DNA from: Clitopilus passeckerianus
Taxonomy: Eukaryota > Basidiomycota > Agaricomycetes > Agaricales > Entolomataceae
Assembly (NCBI GenBank): GCA_944990035.1
Contig: CALYLX010000146.1
Location: 682,001-746,000, forward strand
DNA length: 64,000 bases
Reading direction: 5' to 3'
Positions 22,170 to 31,846 of the stretch are shown here, in pieces. A model generated the notes under the pieces. The model was not told the origin of the DNA and ran no database searches. It saw nothing but the letters and a program-made list of their open reading frames with translations. Both the position numbers and the translations under genes were made by a program. Each line of letters starts with the position of its first letter. The stretch's first letter is position 1.

Positions 22170-22831
22170 TCAGAGACCTTCAACAGACACGACGTATGCG
22201 ACCGAAGAGAGCTTGAATATTCTGGACAGTTCCTTCAAAAGAGTTATGTTGCCAAGAGTAACGGAACTAAACCAAAGAACCGCCGAAAGGTAAATCTCTG
22301 GGGTCGGATAATCATCGAGACCTTGGGCTGTCAGATGTCTTATTATTAGCACAGGCAGCCCTCGTGGAATGTCTTCCACGATAGAAAACCAATGTGCTCC
22401 CCATGATCTGGATACCTCGGTCGCCGAAGACGCCAAAGGAGTGAAGATGATGGGCGAGGCTGTAGCCACAGGCACTGAGATTGACCAAAGCAGACGGAGG
22501 CGAGTACTCTACACATGGACTTGAGAAAGAAAAACTCAACAATGACCCTGCGATAATGCATGATCCGAAGCTCGCAAGGTACGCATCGTCGGCACCCATA
22601 ACGATGCTGTGTGGGGTTGGTATGGAAGACTAATACCCCGCAGTCATTGCGCAAGCTCGACTTGCTTGGCGCCTGGTTGTGGGCGCATGCGTGTCCGCGG
22701 CGACGCCATGGGAAAGCAAGGTGAGAGACACCCGAAGTGCCATCAGCACATGGCGCAGGGCCTTTGGTTGTTGAGTTCGTGCCAGAGAGATCAGGCTGAT
22801 CAGAATGAAGAAGAAGAAAAACGAACAACAT
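22170..22831 (-). other. possible remnant of a membrane-protein gene
   Basis: Three overlapping minus-strand frames share protein-like pieces: a hydrophobic stretch near 22800 (FFFFFILISLISLAR), LASFGSCIIAGSLLSFSFSS and WFSIVEDIPRGLPVLIIRHL, then YLSAVLWFSSVTLGNITLLK. The WFSIVEDIPRG segment has a diverged counterpart at about 24500-24450 (WFSILEDVSR) and a weaker one near 26500-26460. No single spliced frame could be built. This may be a decayed fungal multi-pass protein carried in the duplicated segment. Confidence 0.25.
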
Positions 22832-22989
22832 AAGAAGGTCAATGTAAGGGCGACCTTTCTCCGCAGCTATCAGCTAGATCGACATGATAGTGCTGTCATG
22901 AAGGCGCTGGACGCGGCGCTTCGAAGTTCAAGCATTCAAACGAGTTGTGCAGAACAAGAACATCGTTTTTTGACATTCACTGAGTATGT

Positions 22990-23400
22990 TGCTTGAACCT
23001 TATCCCTAGTATTGGTCGCGGACAGCCAGATCATTGTCTGAGAAGACTTTCCAGAGTACCCAATGAACAAATGGGTTTCATGAATAGTTTTATTATAGAT
23101 ATTATAAAACAACAATAATGGTGTCTATGGAACTGAGAATGGGTAACTTGTAATGTCCGGATTACCGTGACGCTCGCGAGTCAAAGAAGAGAAACAAGCA
23201 ATTTCGATGGTTAAAAGAAGAAGAAAGACTGGCCACACCCTGGCATATAATGGGATGACACCGTATTGCATGTACAGGACACTATGCCTGGGATGGATAT
23301 TTGGCGCGCTCGAGGGTAAAGACGCAAGAGCCATACGACTCGGAACCATCGTTGGCTGGGCCGTGATCCAGGAAGCACCCGAAATCCCTTCAATTAGCCA
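22990..23400. repeat. diverged segmental duplicate, copy A
   Basis: Shares ordered similarity with 24970-25330: a GAACAAATGGGTTTCATGA-like block, the GAGAATGGGT/GAATAGGTGAGAA block, an A/G-rich stretch, and GCCATACGACTC...CGTTGGCTGGGC. The last block corresponds on the minus strand to the 3' exon of the gene at 25245-25848. In copy A it still reads ASWITAQPTMVPSRMA, so a decayed relative of that gene's C-terminus lies at about 23310-23395. Confidence 0.6.
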
Positions 23401-23480
23401 CTACGATGGACGCACGCAGATGTCCCGCTCTTGACCTAGGAAGATGTTTCTGGATATCAGATATCGGAAGTGCCAGACCG

Positions 23481-23511
23481 AGCGCTTGAGTCCTTTGTTT
23501 GCTCAAGCGCT
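23481..23511. repeat. perfect 10-bp inverted repeat (hairpin)
   Basis: AGCGCTTGAG (23481-23490) and its exact reverse complement (23502-23511) flank an 11-nt loop. It lies in gene-free DNA and no function is visible. Confidence 0.8.
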
Positions 23512-24439
23512 TAGCGTCCATTCCTTGGCGGCCTCGATTGGGAAAGATTTATATCTACATCTGCGATGCAAGGACCCGATCTCGTTACAAGCAAGACCGT
23601 AGTTACCAGGATTGGATGGCCTGATCGTTACCAACGTGTACCGGGACTCTGGTGGTGAGTTGTGGAATGAGTATACGAGCTAATGAGGTTATATCCTTAC
23701 AATCGAATCTCGTATCTTGGGTTGGATCAAAACCATTCTGTCGGGCGGGAGCTATGGTGGACGATTTCGTGAATTAAATACCCGGCACATTGCGCATGGT
23801 TGCATGCCCTACCTTCTTGGAGACAAGTGACCGCGCCCCGACTCGGGTTGGTGATATATGTCGAGCAAGTATTCTAATGTCGTGAGGGGGAAAGAATCCA
23901 TCCCACTACATTTGCGATGGTGGCACCTGGCTCAGCGGGAGAAGCAGGAGGTGGGTACTGGTAATCTTGGTGATAATCTGCGGCTACACGGCTATCACTG
24001 ATGCGTTCGGAGCGGACCCATTGTCATTGACAGCCGCCAGGTTTAATTAACTCCGAAAGCTATGGAGTTAAAAATCTTAACACTTACCGTCTTTGGGAGC
24101 CCTTATCTGGTGAAGGAGAATTCGTCTCATGTTTCTGAGGAGCTTCACGAAAATACTTCAAGGCTCGTTGTAAGTAAGCTGCTAGGATGTAAGGAATGGA
24201 AGCCCGTCACCGACATTCAATCGATACGAGTCATATGACGGATGCATATGAGCCACTAGATGGGAATGTTCTCAAAAATGTCTTCAGGTCAAGCGATTTC
24301 GCCAGTTGAGAAATGGAAGCCAATCACTCGAACTAGGGAAGGGTGGCCAGCTGCTGATCACCGCTGTCAACACCTTGCCAACGTTGACTTTCATCATTCT
24401 CCCGGAAGTGCGGCGGTTTACCATCGAAGCCCCATCCTT
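23512..24439. other. gene-free stretch within the duplicated region
   Basis: I see no coding signal, repeat or RNA gene here beyond weak continuation of the duplicated segment. Confidence 0.4.
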
Positions 24440-25210
24440 AGCCAAGCGCCACCACCCAATGTCAGCGCGATACGTCTTCCAAGATGGAAAACCAAACACA
24501 GGATCTAGGATCTAAGTACGTGTTTGCCGGAGGACCACATAGGCGATGAGTTGAAGATGGTGAGTAGCCAAATGTCCTGGGGCCCTGGTACTACCGAGAT
24601 CGACCGAAGGAGGCAAAGGCAAATAGACATAGACCCGGGCAGAGAAAAATCGGGCAATCGGGGAACATATGTTTCTAGAAGCAACATATCACTCTTGGGG
24701 AGGAGGAAGGTGGTGACCATACATATCCAAACTCAGAGTGTCGTCGAACTCTCCCCGAAGCAGTGCGGACCGGGGACTGTCCGAGGTTGGTAGTGCAGGT
24801 TATGGGCGCCTGTGGAGGCCTGTGTATCCACGGTTCAACTTTGCATCCGTATTATCCCGAGTCTCACCCGCAGACACTCGGAGTGTAAATGGCATCTGCT
24901 GCGATTTGAAAGGGGTCGGCTAGCTTGATGCCAGAGAAGCGTTTCCAGCGAGTTTCCACACCCGACTAGTGAGCAAATGGGTTTTATATGGCATTAATAA
25001 ATAAACCGATAAAAGTGGTGCAAGTAAATATAGGTTTTATACGTGGTCAGGCTGGCATGCTCCAGTAGACTGACGAATTTCTGGGATCTGTGAATAGGTG
25101 AGAAGTAATGAGCAGTTTATGCTTGAGGATCAAAAGAGAAAATCAAGCGAACTCGACGACCAGAAAGAGAGAAAAAAAGCGCCGTCGGACGAGGTATTTA
25201 CTACGATGAC
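24440..25210. repeat. segmental duplicate, copy B
   Basis: Strong direct-repeat relationship with 26460-27115. Shared blocks in order: AGAGTGTCGTCG (24736), TGTATCCACGGTTCAACTT, TATTATCCCGAGTCTCA, CAGACACTCGGAGTG, GAAAGGGGTCGGCT, GAGAAGCGTTTCCAGC, ACTAGTGAGCAAA, TTTTATACGTGGTC and AAGCGCCGTCGG (25178). Substitutions and small gaps are frequent, so the duplication is old. It lies directly 3' (minus strand) of the gene at 25245-25848. Confidence 0.8.
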
Positions 25211-25244
25211 AATACATCGCATTGCGTGTAAGGTGCAGGGGACA

Positions 25245-25848
25245 TTATTCCCGGAATATACGTTTGTCGGCATGGCGTAAATTCGTGCGAGCCATACGAC
25301 TCCTAACCTTCGTTGGCTGGGCTCTGGTCCAGGTATGGCCGTTCCAGTACATCTCGGGAGGAGTTATCATCATCTGAGGAGTCGGGATGGCTAATAGGAT
25401 GTCGCAGTAAGCAAACGATCTCGGTAGGAAATTACATTATGAAGGACTTACGTCGTGGAATTAAACTGTGCTCCGCCACGCGGGTATTGACGACCCTTGC
25501 GGCAGGTGCTCGCATGGCAAGGGCCATCGTGGTGCTGTTGTGCACGATCTTGAGTTGCCCATGGTCCATCTCGACGCCCCGGCCAATATACACGCCAGAG
25601 GCATTCTCAAACGTCGAGATCCCGCCTATTTCCTGTCAGATGATATAGTACGAGAATGCGGATTAAGGATTACCTTGGGGGACGAGTATGTTCTCAATGG
25701 GCGCCTGGACGTCTCCATTGAATTCGTACATCGCGGTGTGAGCTGAGATTGAACCGCCTGCGATAGTAACGTTCGTCGCTCCTTTGAATACCTCGACCTT
25801 ATTAGCGGTGGCAGTAGTAGAGGGGTAATCAGTTGCTTGCGCAGGCAT
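25245..25848 (-). CDS. small protein with two NLR-type N-terminal motifs
   Basis: Three exons (25848-25674, 25625-25452, 25390-25245) in consistent phase give 164 residues. The ATG at 25848 begins MPAQATDYPSTTATANK. Motif 1 (about residues 19-45) contains VFKGATNVTIAGGSIS; motif 2 (about 60-90) contains TFENASGVYIGRGVEM. Both follow the pattern F-x-x-A-x-x-V-x-I-x-x-G, the same layout as the first exon of the NLR copies (IFHGAQNTNIYGGSFN). The C-terminal part has MALAMRAPAARVV, then a Pro- and aromatic-rich tail with MYWNGHTWTRAQPT and VRSRMA, ending RIFRE. No known enzymatic or membrane domain is seen. The C-terminal exon is conserved in the decayed copy near 23310-23395, which supports the frame. 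By analogy it might be a partner or effector of the NLRs; that is inference. Confidence 0.6.
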
Positions 25849-26459
25849 TGCTGGAGGGAAAGAAGAGAAGGGATAAAATGACTTGGGCTGTTATGAGGAT
25901 CCGGGAAACCATACGTCTGGCCTTTTATGCTCGAAATGACATGCTGCGCAGTTCATCTATTTCCGTTGGATGAACAGTTAGTTGTCGAACTCAGTAGAGT
26001 ATGGCGCTTATGGAGTTGCTATCCCGCGATAATCCGACACCCTGAGAGCAGGTTTACTCGGCCTTATTAGGCTATCTAAGGGGGGATGTTGGATAGCCTA
26101 ATAACCCGAGCGATCGGAGGGGATTGTCATTGGATTCCTCGAAGACATAGTTGGCAATTGCTTGGCTCTACTGCCGGCAAGATGGCCAAGCGATCGATAT
26201 CGGCTAGCGATTGACCCCGATATGCGAGTATATGGATTCGAGTAGATGGTATCTCCTTTCGCGAACCAGAATATCCTGCCTCTGAATCTCCCCATCTCGG
26301 GTATCTGAGATCTTGCAAGGTTCCAGGAGTCTGTTCTGGCTTGATTGGTCTTCCAGAACGTCATTAGAGGCTTTCTTCGAATACTTTTCTCCGTTGAAGG
26401 AGAACTTTCCCAATGCTCCCGAAGCGCCTTGTAGGACATACCTCGAGGTTTTTAAGCGT
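25849..26459. other. upstream region of the motif gene
   Basis: Holds the presumed promoter of the gene at 25245-25848 and two overlapping minus-strand frames (26098-26439 and 26204-26524) without recognised features. One of these overlaps the left end of copy C. Confidence 0.4.
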
Positions 26460-27115
26460 CCAACTTGGCGTGATATGTTCCCCCAATCGGGAAACAATAC
26501 AGAATTTGAGTTTGCGGCCGTCAAAACTGTCCGTCACTGGTTAGATTGACGGAAGAAGACAAAGGAAAATAGAGGAAACACACACACGGAATTAGGAACC
26601 GAGGGCATGACGACAAGGAAACGCATGCTACAACGAACACTCCATCAAAGATCAATCCAAATGGTGTGAAGTGTGGAAGTGTAGAATATCTAAATGCAGA
26701 GTGTCGTCGGTTGGTATTAGGTTTATAGGCGCCTATGGACGCCGGTGTATTCACGGTTTAACTTGACCCATATGTATTATCCCGAGTCTCAGTCACAGAC
26801 ACTCGGAGTGCGAATGGTGTCTGCGATCTGAAAGGGGCCGACTGGCTTGATACTGAGAAGCGTTTCCAGCAAGTTTCCACGATTGACTAGTGAGCAAAAG
26901 GGCTTTATATGACATGATACTTATAACGATAACAGTGGAGCAAGCAAATACGGATTTTATACGTGGTCTAGCTGGTATGCGCCAGTAGACCTATGCGTTT
27001 CTAGGAACTGAGAATAGGTAAGAACTGAGGAGGATCTTATGCTCGAGGATCAAAAGAGAGAACCAAGCGAAGATGACCCGAAAGGGGGGAAATAAGCGCC
27101 GTCGGTGTGATGTTT
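26460..27115. repeat. segmental duplicate, copy C
   Basis: Direct repeat of 24440-25210; AGAGTGTCGTCG at about 26698 and AAGCGCCGTCGG at about 27092 mark its core. I could not find a relative of the motif gene next to it, so that part was probably lost or never included. Confidence 0.75.
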
Positions 27116-28521
27116 CTACGACCGCAAGGTGAATCCTGGTAGAACGCCCGTGAAGACTGAAAAGCGGAGGTGAAGAGGAAAGACAAACCTGTGTATCCAC
27201 CGAAACATATGATATGGTGATGCTCGACCCAAATACAGCACGAGGCAGTACGATGGAATACATGCGAGGATCATCAGCGAGCGTATGGTCGTCTCATAAA
27301 GGGCCAGTAGCTCCAGATAATATCCCTTTGTCTCATTCCATGAATTTCGTGTGCTAGGCCAGCGGGAACACTAACTATACCGTAACTTGGGAGAAACGTC
27401 GTCAAAGAAAGCGTAAAGTGCATTGGATACCGGCCCGAACCTATGGTCAGTCGTTTGGCATGATTAATTGTTCAGGAGATCAGCCTTAGATCGGTGTGAT
27501 CAGGATGTTCTTTAGGGCCAGAATCATCCGACGCTAGCCGAAGTTTACACAGCGGGCTATCTCGAATAACGCAGCGCAGAAAGCGTGACAGAAGAGCGTT
27601 TTGATTGAAAAACATCCACACCTTGGCTTGCAATTTAAAGATGAACCCTGGAAGTTGCCACAGATGACACCGACCTTGACGATTAACGCAGGTCGAAATG
27701 GGAAGCTAGATTCTGGTCATATAATAGGTAGCTAGTATCTTCCCCGACATATAGCAAAGAATAAACTCGAATGAAGTAACGGTACCAAAGACGAGAGCCA
27801 GGCAGATACAAGCGAAATAATTTCGGAATCAGAGTATGACATCGATGATCCAGGCATATTAATGTCGCTTCTTTCATACTGAGAGGATGGTTTAGAACGC
27901 AGCCGGAATTGAGTTGTTAAATAGTAATAGCTCGGGTTTCTGCTGAGGATGCGAGGGTCGTTGCAGGAGAGACTCAAGAAGTGGACGAATTAGCTTGCCA
28001 ACAAGTAGCTCAAAGGGGGCTTTCTTCCCACGCTACCGAGCAGCCGAATCTTGCCGCAGAATTCCACTCTTCAATCCAAGATGAATCATCGAAGTTCAAA
28101 ACAGTACCTCCCACTAGACCTATAGCTCAACACAGCAATTTACAAAATGGGAATGCAGCATGAGCTGTAGTTCCCAATGAACCAGACCCTTTGCTATGGT
28201 GAGACTGGAAATTCAGTCTTTCGGTGGACCCTGGATGGCACCATGCATCTGTCCGGCAGCTGCCATGCACACGGGGTCAAGCATGTGTTGGGAGGTCGAG
28301 AATCGGTAGACTTCGTCTCCTGCGCCCACTCACTCCCGCACCAGTCTCTTCCCCAGCGCATAAAATCGTAAGGTATGCATTGAATTTGACGCGTTATTCA
28401 GTCGAAATATATCGATGGGCCATAGCAACCCCACGTGGGCACTTAGAACTCGCATAGTTCAATTTTCCTTTCCGTGTCCCGCCTACTTTAGAGCACTTCC
28501 TGACTCTGCGCGCTATTCTAG
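27116..28521. other. gene-poor stretch upstream of NHP6
   Basis: No coding feature recognised in 1.4 kb. The last 100 nt are the NHP6 leader region (TTTTCCTTTCCGTGTCCCGC, about 28461-28480). Confidence 0.45.
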
Positions 28522-28989
28522 ATGCCCAAAGAGGCCGCAGCTAGTTCCAGGGTATGTCGTCAATATTCCATGACCTCAACCATGCCGAATCTAACTTTAC
28601 GATCCCTAGACCACCCGTGCCAAAAAGGCCGAAAAACCCGCTGCGAAGAGCAAAGGCAAAAAGGACCCCAAAGCGCCCAAACGTCCTCTCTCTGCCTACA
28701 TGTTCTTCTCCCAAGACTGGCGCGAGCGAGTGAAGGAGGAGAACCCGAAAGCTACTTTTGGTCAGCTTGGGAAGCTTTTGGGCGAGAAGTGGAAAAAGAT
28801 GAGTGATGCTGAAAAGAAGGTGTGAAATTTTTCATGAGTCCAATTCTGAATGATTCTAATGGACATCCGCTCTAGCCTTATAATGATAAGGCCACTGCTG
28901 ATAAGAAACGTGCTGAGGATGAGAAGGCGGTGTATGAGAGCAAGGCGCAGGCCTCCGGCAGCGGAGAGGAGGATGAGGAAGACGATTGA
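28522..28989 (+). CDS. NHP6: NHP6-type HMG-box chromatin protein
   Basis: Nuclear, non-sequence-specific DNA-bending protein. Three exons (28522-28551, 28610-28819, 28876-28989) give 117 residues. A basic Ala/Lys-rich N-terminus ([13 protein letters not shown]) precedes a complete HMG box (about residues 31-100): [19 protein letters not shown], then [20 protein letters not shown] and [17 protein letters not shown]. An acidic tail (SGEEDEEDD) ends it. Length and order match fungal NHP6. The intron before PYND occurs at the same place in the degenerate copy at about 30390-30723. It is the only standard member of the HMG cluster. Confidence 0.95.
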
Positions 28990-29598
28990 ATTCGCTGTAG
29001 CTCTCAGTCCTCCTGTCAACCATAGTCGATCATTCGCGGCCGGGAGGTGCAATCCAGCCTGTTTTCAACTCATGCAGTTCGAGCACACCCTTTCAATCCT
29101 TGGACTTTTTTTGGACCACACCTTCGAGGGAGGACTTTGTCACTTACTAAACTCGTCAGGCAGTGGACTCCAATCCAGTCGTCCAGGTTTGCATCCATGG
29201 TAGCAGTTAGCAGTTAGCTTGCCGGCTGGCTCGAAACATTTCTCATAAGCAAACCAAGGATTTGTGGGTCTGATTGCGCCCGTACATGTGGTGTGTGGAC
29301 ATTCAAAGCCTGACCACTTTGTCTATGCGTGGTCAAACCTTCGCTAAGTTTACTGATGTTGTTCTCAACGCGTTTCATAGACTTCAATTTGCATGATGTC
29401 CTCTCATCGGGACCTACGGACCCACGCGCCTTGTTTTCAAGGACCTACAGTATGTTGCATTGGGCGCTCATGCTTTTGTTCACCACCGATAGAAATACAT
29501 GGCCTTTCTCGTCGATTGCTTCCCATCTCTCAGCTGGTCTAGAAGAACATTCAAGCGTTGAACGCATTACCGCCACTAAACCGATTTTCGACAATCCT
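28990..29598. other. spacer upstream of secreted HMG-box copy
   Basis: The 80 nt before 29599 (CAGCTGGTCTAGAAGAACAT, then CAAGCGTTGAACGCA) closely match the leader of the copy at 31094. The promoter or leader was therefore copied with the gene. Nothing else recognised. Confidence 0.5.
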
Positions 29599-30174
29599 AT
29601 GAAGTTGACTACTGTAACCGGTGTCGCTGCTATCCTTGCACTTGGTAGTGCCACCACTGCATACACTCCATCTCGTACTAGTAGTGGTAGGAGTATCCAA
29701 ATGCGAGCCGAGACTCAGGAGGCGGTTTACGAGGTTCTCGCTCGGTCCCTCCTAGATGATTCGGACGCACGAGATACAGCTATCCAGGCTCGTGACAGCA
29801 AGAAGGTATTTTCCCTTTCATTAGATGTACTCTATAGACGAGAACTTAGATCTGACCTTCTATAGACCCTTCCTGCCCGCGCCTTCCACCCAGTTGCCAG
29901 TGGTAGACCACCACGCCGGGCCAAGTCCGCGTACAATCTCTTCGCCGACGAGCACCGCCAGGGAATTGAGATACAGAACCCCAATCTCTCATTTATGGAG
30001 GTGGGTCAAATATTGGTGGAGATGTGGAAGGAGATGGATAATGCTCAGAGGAAGCCCTACGAGGAAGAAGCAGCTCGTGCTTGGGCGCGTTATGAGGCAA
30101 TGCACCCTGGCCATTGTCCAGATGGTGACCTGGTAGTGCATGGTGCCATCGTAGCTCAGCCTTACTGTGCATAG
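29599..30174 (+). CDS. HMG-box protein with an N-terminal signal peptide
   Basis: Two exons (29599-29805, 29866-30174, both phase 0) give 171 residues. The N-terminus MKLTTVTGVAAILALGSATT followed by AYTPSR is a convincing signal peptide. A conserved segment follows, IQMRAETQEAVYEVLARSLL, which recurs in the copy at 31094. Exon 2 holds an HMG-box-like domain: RRAKSAYNLFADEHRQGIEI, then NPNLSFMEVGQILVEMWKEM and RKPYEEEAARAWARYEA. The core (SAY, the Trp of WKEM and KPY) aligns with NHP6, but the basic DNA-contact residues are much reduced. Acting outside the cell or in the secretory path is the simplest reading of the signal. A signal peptide plus HMG box is unexpected for a nuclear family. Frame and stop are intact. 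Confidence 0.75.
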
Positions 30175-30379
30175 TGCCTATCATGGATGTAGCTGAGTCG
30201 AATAGCGAGCGAGCCAAATTGGGTTGAATTGATCTTATGCAAATCCTATAGTAAATCGGTTTGAAGATAACGACGAGGCTGGCCATATCGCCTACCTCTA
30301 CTCACCTTTACACGTTTTCAGACGTTCATGGATTCTACGGGGCTCGGGGTACGTCTTATCCAATCTTCTCCCCTGGCAT

Positions 30380-30723
30380 AAAACGACCTAAGAAAGCCGG
30401 CAATCAAAGAAAGACACCAACGCAGCGAAACCTGCCTTCAGATACACCATCGCCGAATCTGCTTATATTCTCTACGGCCAAGACCTACGCGAAGAAATCG
30501 AGGCAGAGATGGCCGATGCCTCCGTCCTTGAGCTTGCGAGGTATTTGGAGGCCAAATGGAATGGGTTAAGTGATGCTGAGAAGAAGGTAGGTAGCTCAAT
30601 CCGTTGAACTTGAACCTCGTGCGCAGATCTATTGTGATGATATTGTCTAACTTTATATTACAGCCTTACTTTGACCGGGCTGCTGCTGATCGGAAGCGTT
30701 CTGATGACGGGGAAGCAGCCTAG
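30380..30723 (+). pseudogene. degenerate HMG-box copy
   Basis: Reads SKKDTNAAKPAFRYTIAESA, YILYGQDLREEIEAEM and LEAKWNGLSDAEKK up to a GTAGGT donor at 30587. The last exon (30664-30723) reads PYFDRAAADRKRSDDGEAA and stop. This aligns with NHP6 box by box, and the intron sits at the same codon. Upstream the frame is broken: RPKKAGNQRK lies in a different frame and a TAA precedes the conserved part, so no intact start is visible. Either a decayed copy or one with an additional small intron. Confidence 0.6.
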
Positions 30724-30989
30724 GGTGGGAGCGATGATGCCGAGTAGATACGTCGTCCTTTCATGATGATAATGAAACCTACTCCCTATAACAATCCGAG
30801 AGGGATCACGATTGAATGGTCTCAAAGGCTGCATGTCCCTGCACGTTGGGGGTCTTTGAAGCCGTCGCTTGCAACGTTCCTGGACACTAACACAGCTTGG
30901 CCTTGATCTCTTCGAAACGTTTCCACTTTGCCTCTAGCGCGTGTGCCCGTGTCCGGCCTTCATGCATCAAGTGCCAAAGGGGCCACCCA

Positions 30990-30997
30990 TATAAAGA
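30990..30997 (+). promoter_or_regulatory. TATA-like element of secreted HMG copy
   Basis: ATATAAAG lies about 100 nt before the ATG at 31094, in good position for a fungal core promoter. Inference from sequence only. Confidence 0.45.
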
Positions 30998-31093
30998 CCC
31001 AGTCCCTCATGCAGGAATATCCCTCATCTTACAGCTGGTCTGAAAGAACACCCAAGCGTTGAACGCAACAACCCATTACACTAACTCATCACA

Positions 31094-31567
31094 ATGAAAT
31101 TTACGAGGGTTGCCGCATTCACCTCTGTCCTTTTACTTGGCGGAACCTCTATCTCATACGCCGCTCCCCTTACCAGTGCTAGTGGCGACAGTGGCATCCA
31201 GATGCGCACCGAGGCGCAAGAGGCGATTTTTGAAGTTCTAGCTCGCTCCCTCGTTAGCGGTGGCTTGCGTGAATACGCAACTAGGTCATTTGAAGACGGC
31301 GGTGAAGTGATCTGGGCTCGCGACCCCACCAGCGGAATCAAGAAGGTATAACTATTCTTGAGAAAGCCCTCAAGCAACTCTGACTCTGTCTTCTCATAGA
31401 TCGTCCATGCCCAAAAAGCAGCCAAGAGGATCCGTAAACCAGGAGATGCAAAGAGGCCCCTTTCTCCTTTTATGCACTTCACCCATGACAGTCACCCGGG
31501 ACCAGTTAGGTCTGAAAACCCGGAAGGTGGTTTTGGCCACATTGGGAAGACTTTAGGTAGAAAATGA
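31094..31567 (+). CDS. signal-peptide HMG-box protein, truncated box
   Basis: Two exons (31094-31345, 31400-31567) give 139 residues. A signal peptide (MKFTRVAAFTSVLLLGGTSI, then SYAAPL) and the segment IQMRTEAQEAIFEVLARSLV match the copy at 29599. Exon 2 begins a box very like NHP6: DAKRPLSPFMHFTHD, then SENPEGGFGHIGKTLGRK. It stops with TGA (31565-31567) exactly where NHP6 has the helix-2 Trp of LGEKWKK; TGG to TGA explains it. Helix 3 is therefore missing and the open sequence after it has decayed. The protein could still be made and secreted, but a working DNA-binding fold is unlikely. Possibly a young pseudogene. Confidence 0.6.
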
Positions 31568-31846
31568 GCTGGGGAAGGACATTAGATTTGGCGTAGTTTC
31601 CCTGTCAATATACGTGTGTTTGAGTCTTTGGGTGGTACTCAAGTTCGTGGTCATGGTCAGCATTGACTCGGAGCAACCCGATTTGGGCTGAATTGATCTC
31701 TCATCTCTCTGCCCATGCCCTCCATGTCAATCCGATGTTTCCTCGAGTGAATAAATTACATTTAACGCTATTGACCAACAAAAATACATTCTACCAATAA
31801 CAATAACGAAACCCCAATTCAAGTCCAAGTTCATACAATTGTAACC
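31568..31846. other. spacer between HMG cluster and bHLH gene
   Basis: Convergent 3' ends; no feature recognised. Confidence 0.5.

Noticed and set aside
22000..28500. Transposable element (LTR, TIR or retroelement) behind the repeats
   Set aside because: No transposase, reverse transcriptase or integrase-like translation and no matching terminal repeats were seen; the repeats align as a simple segmental duplication.
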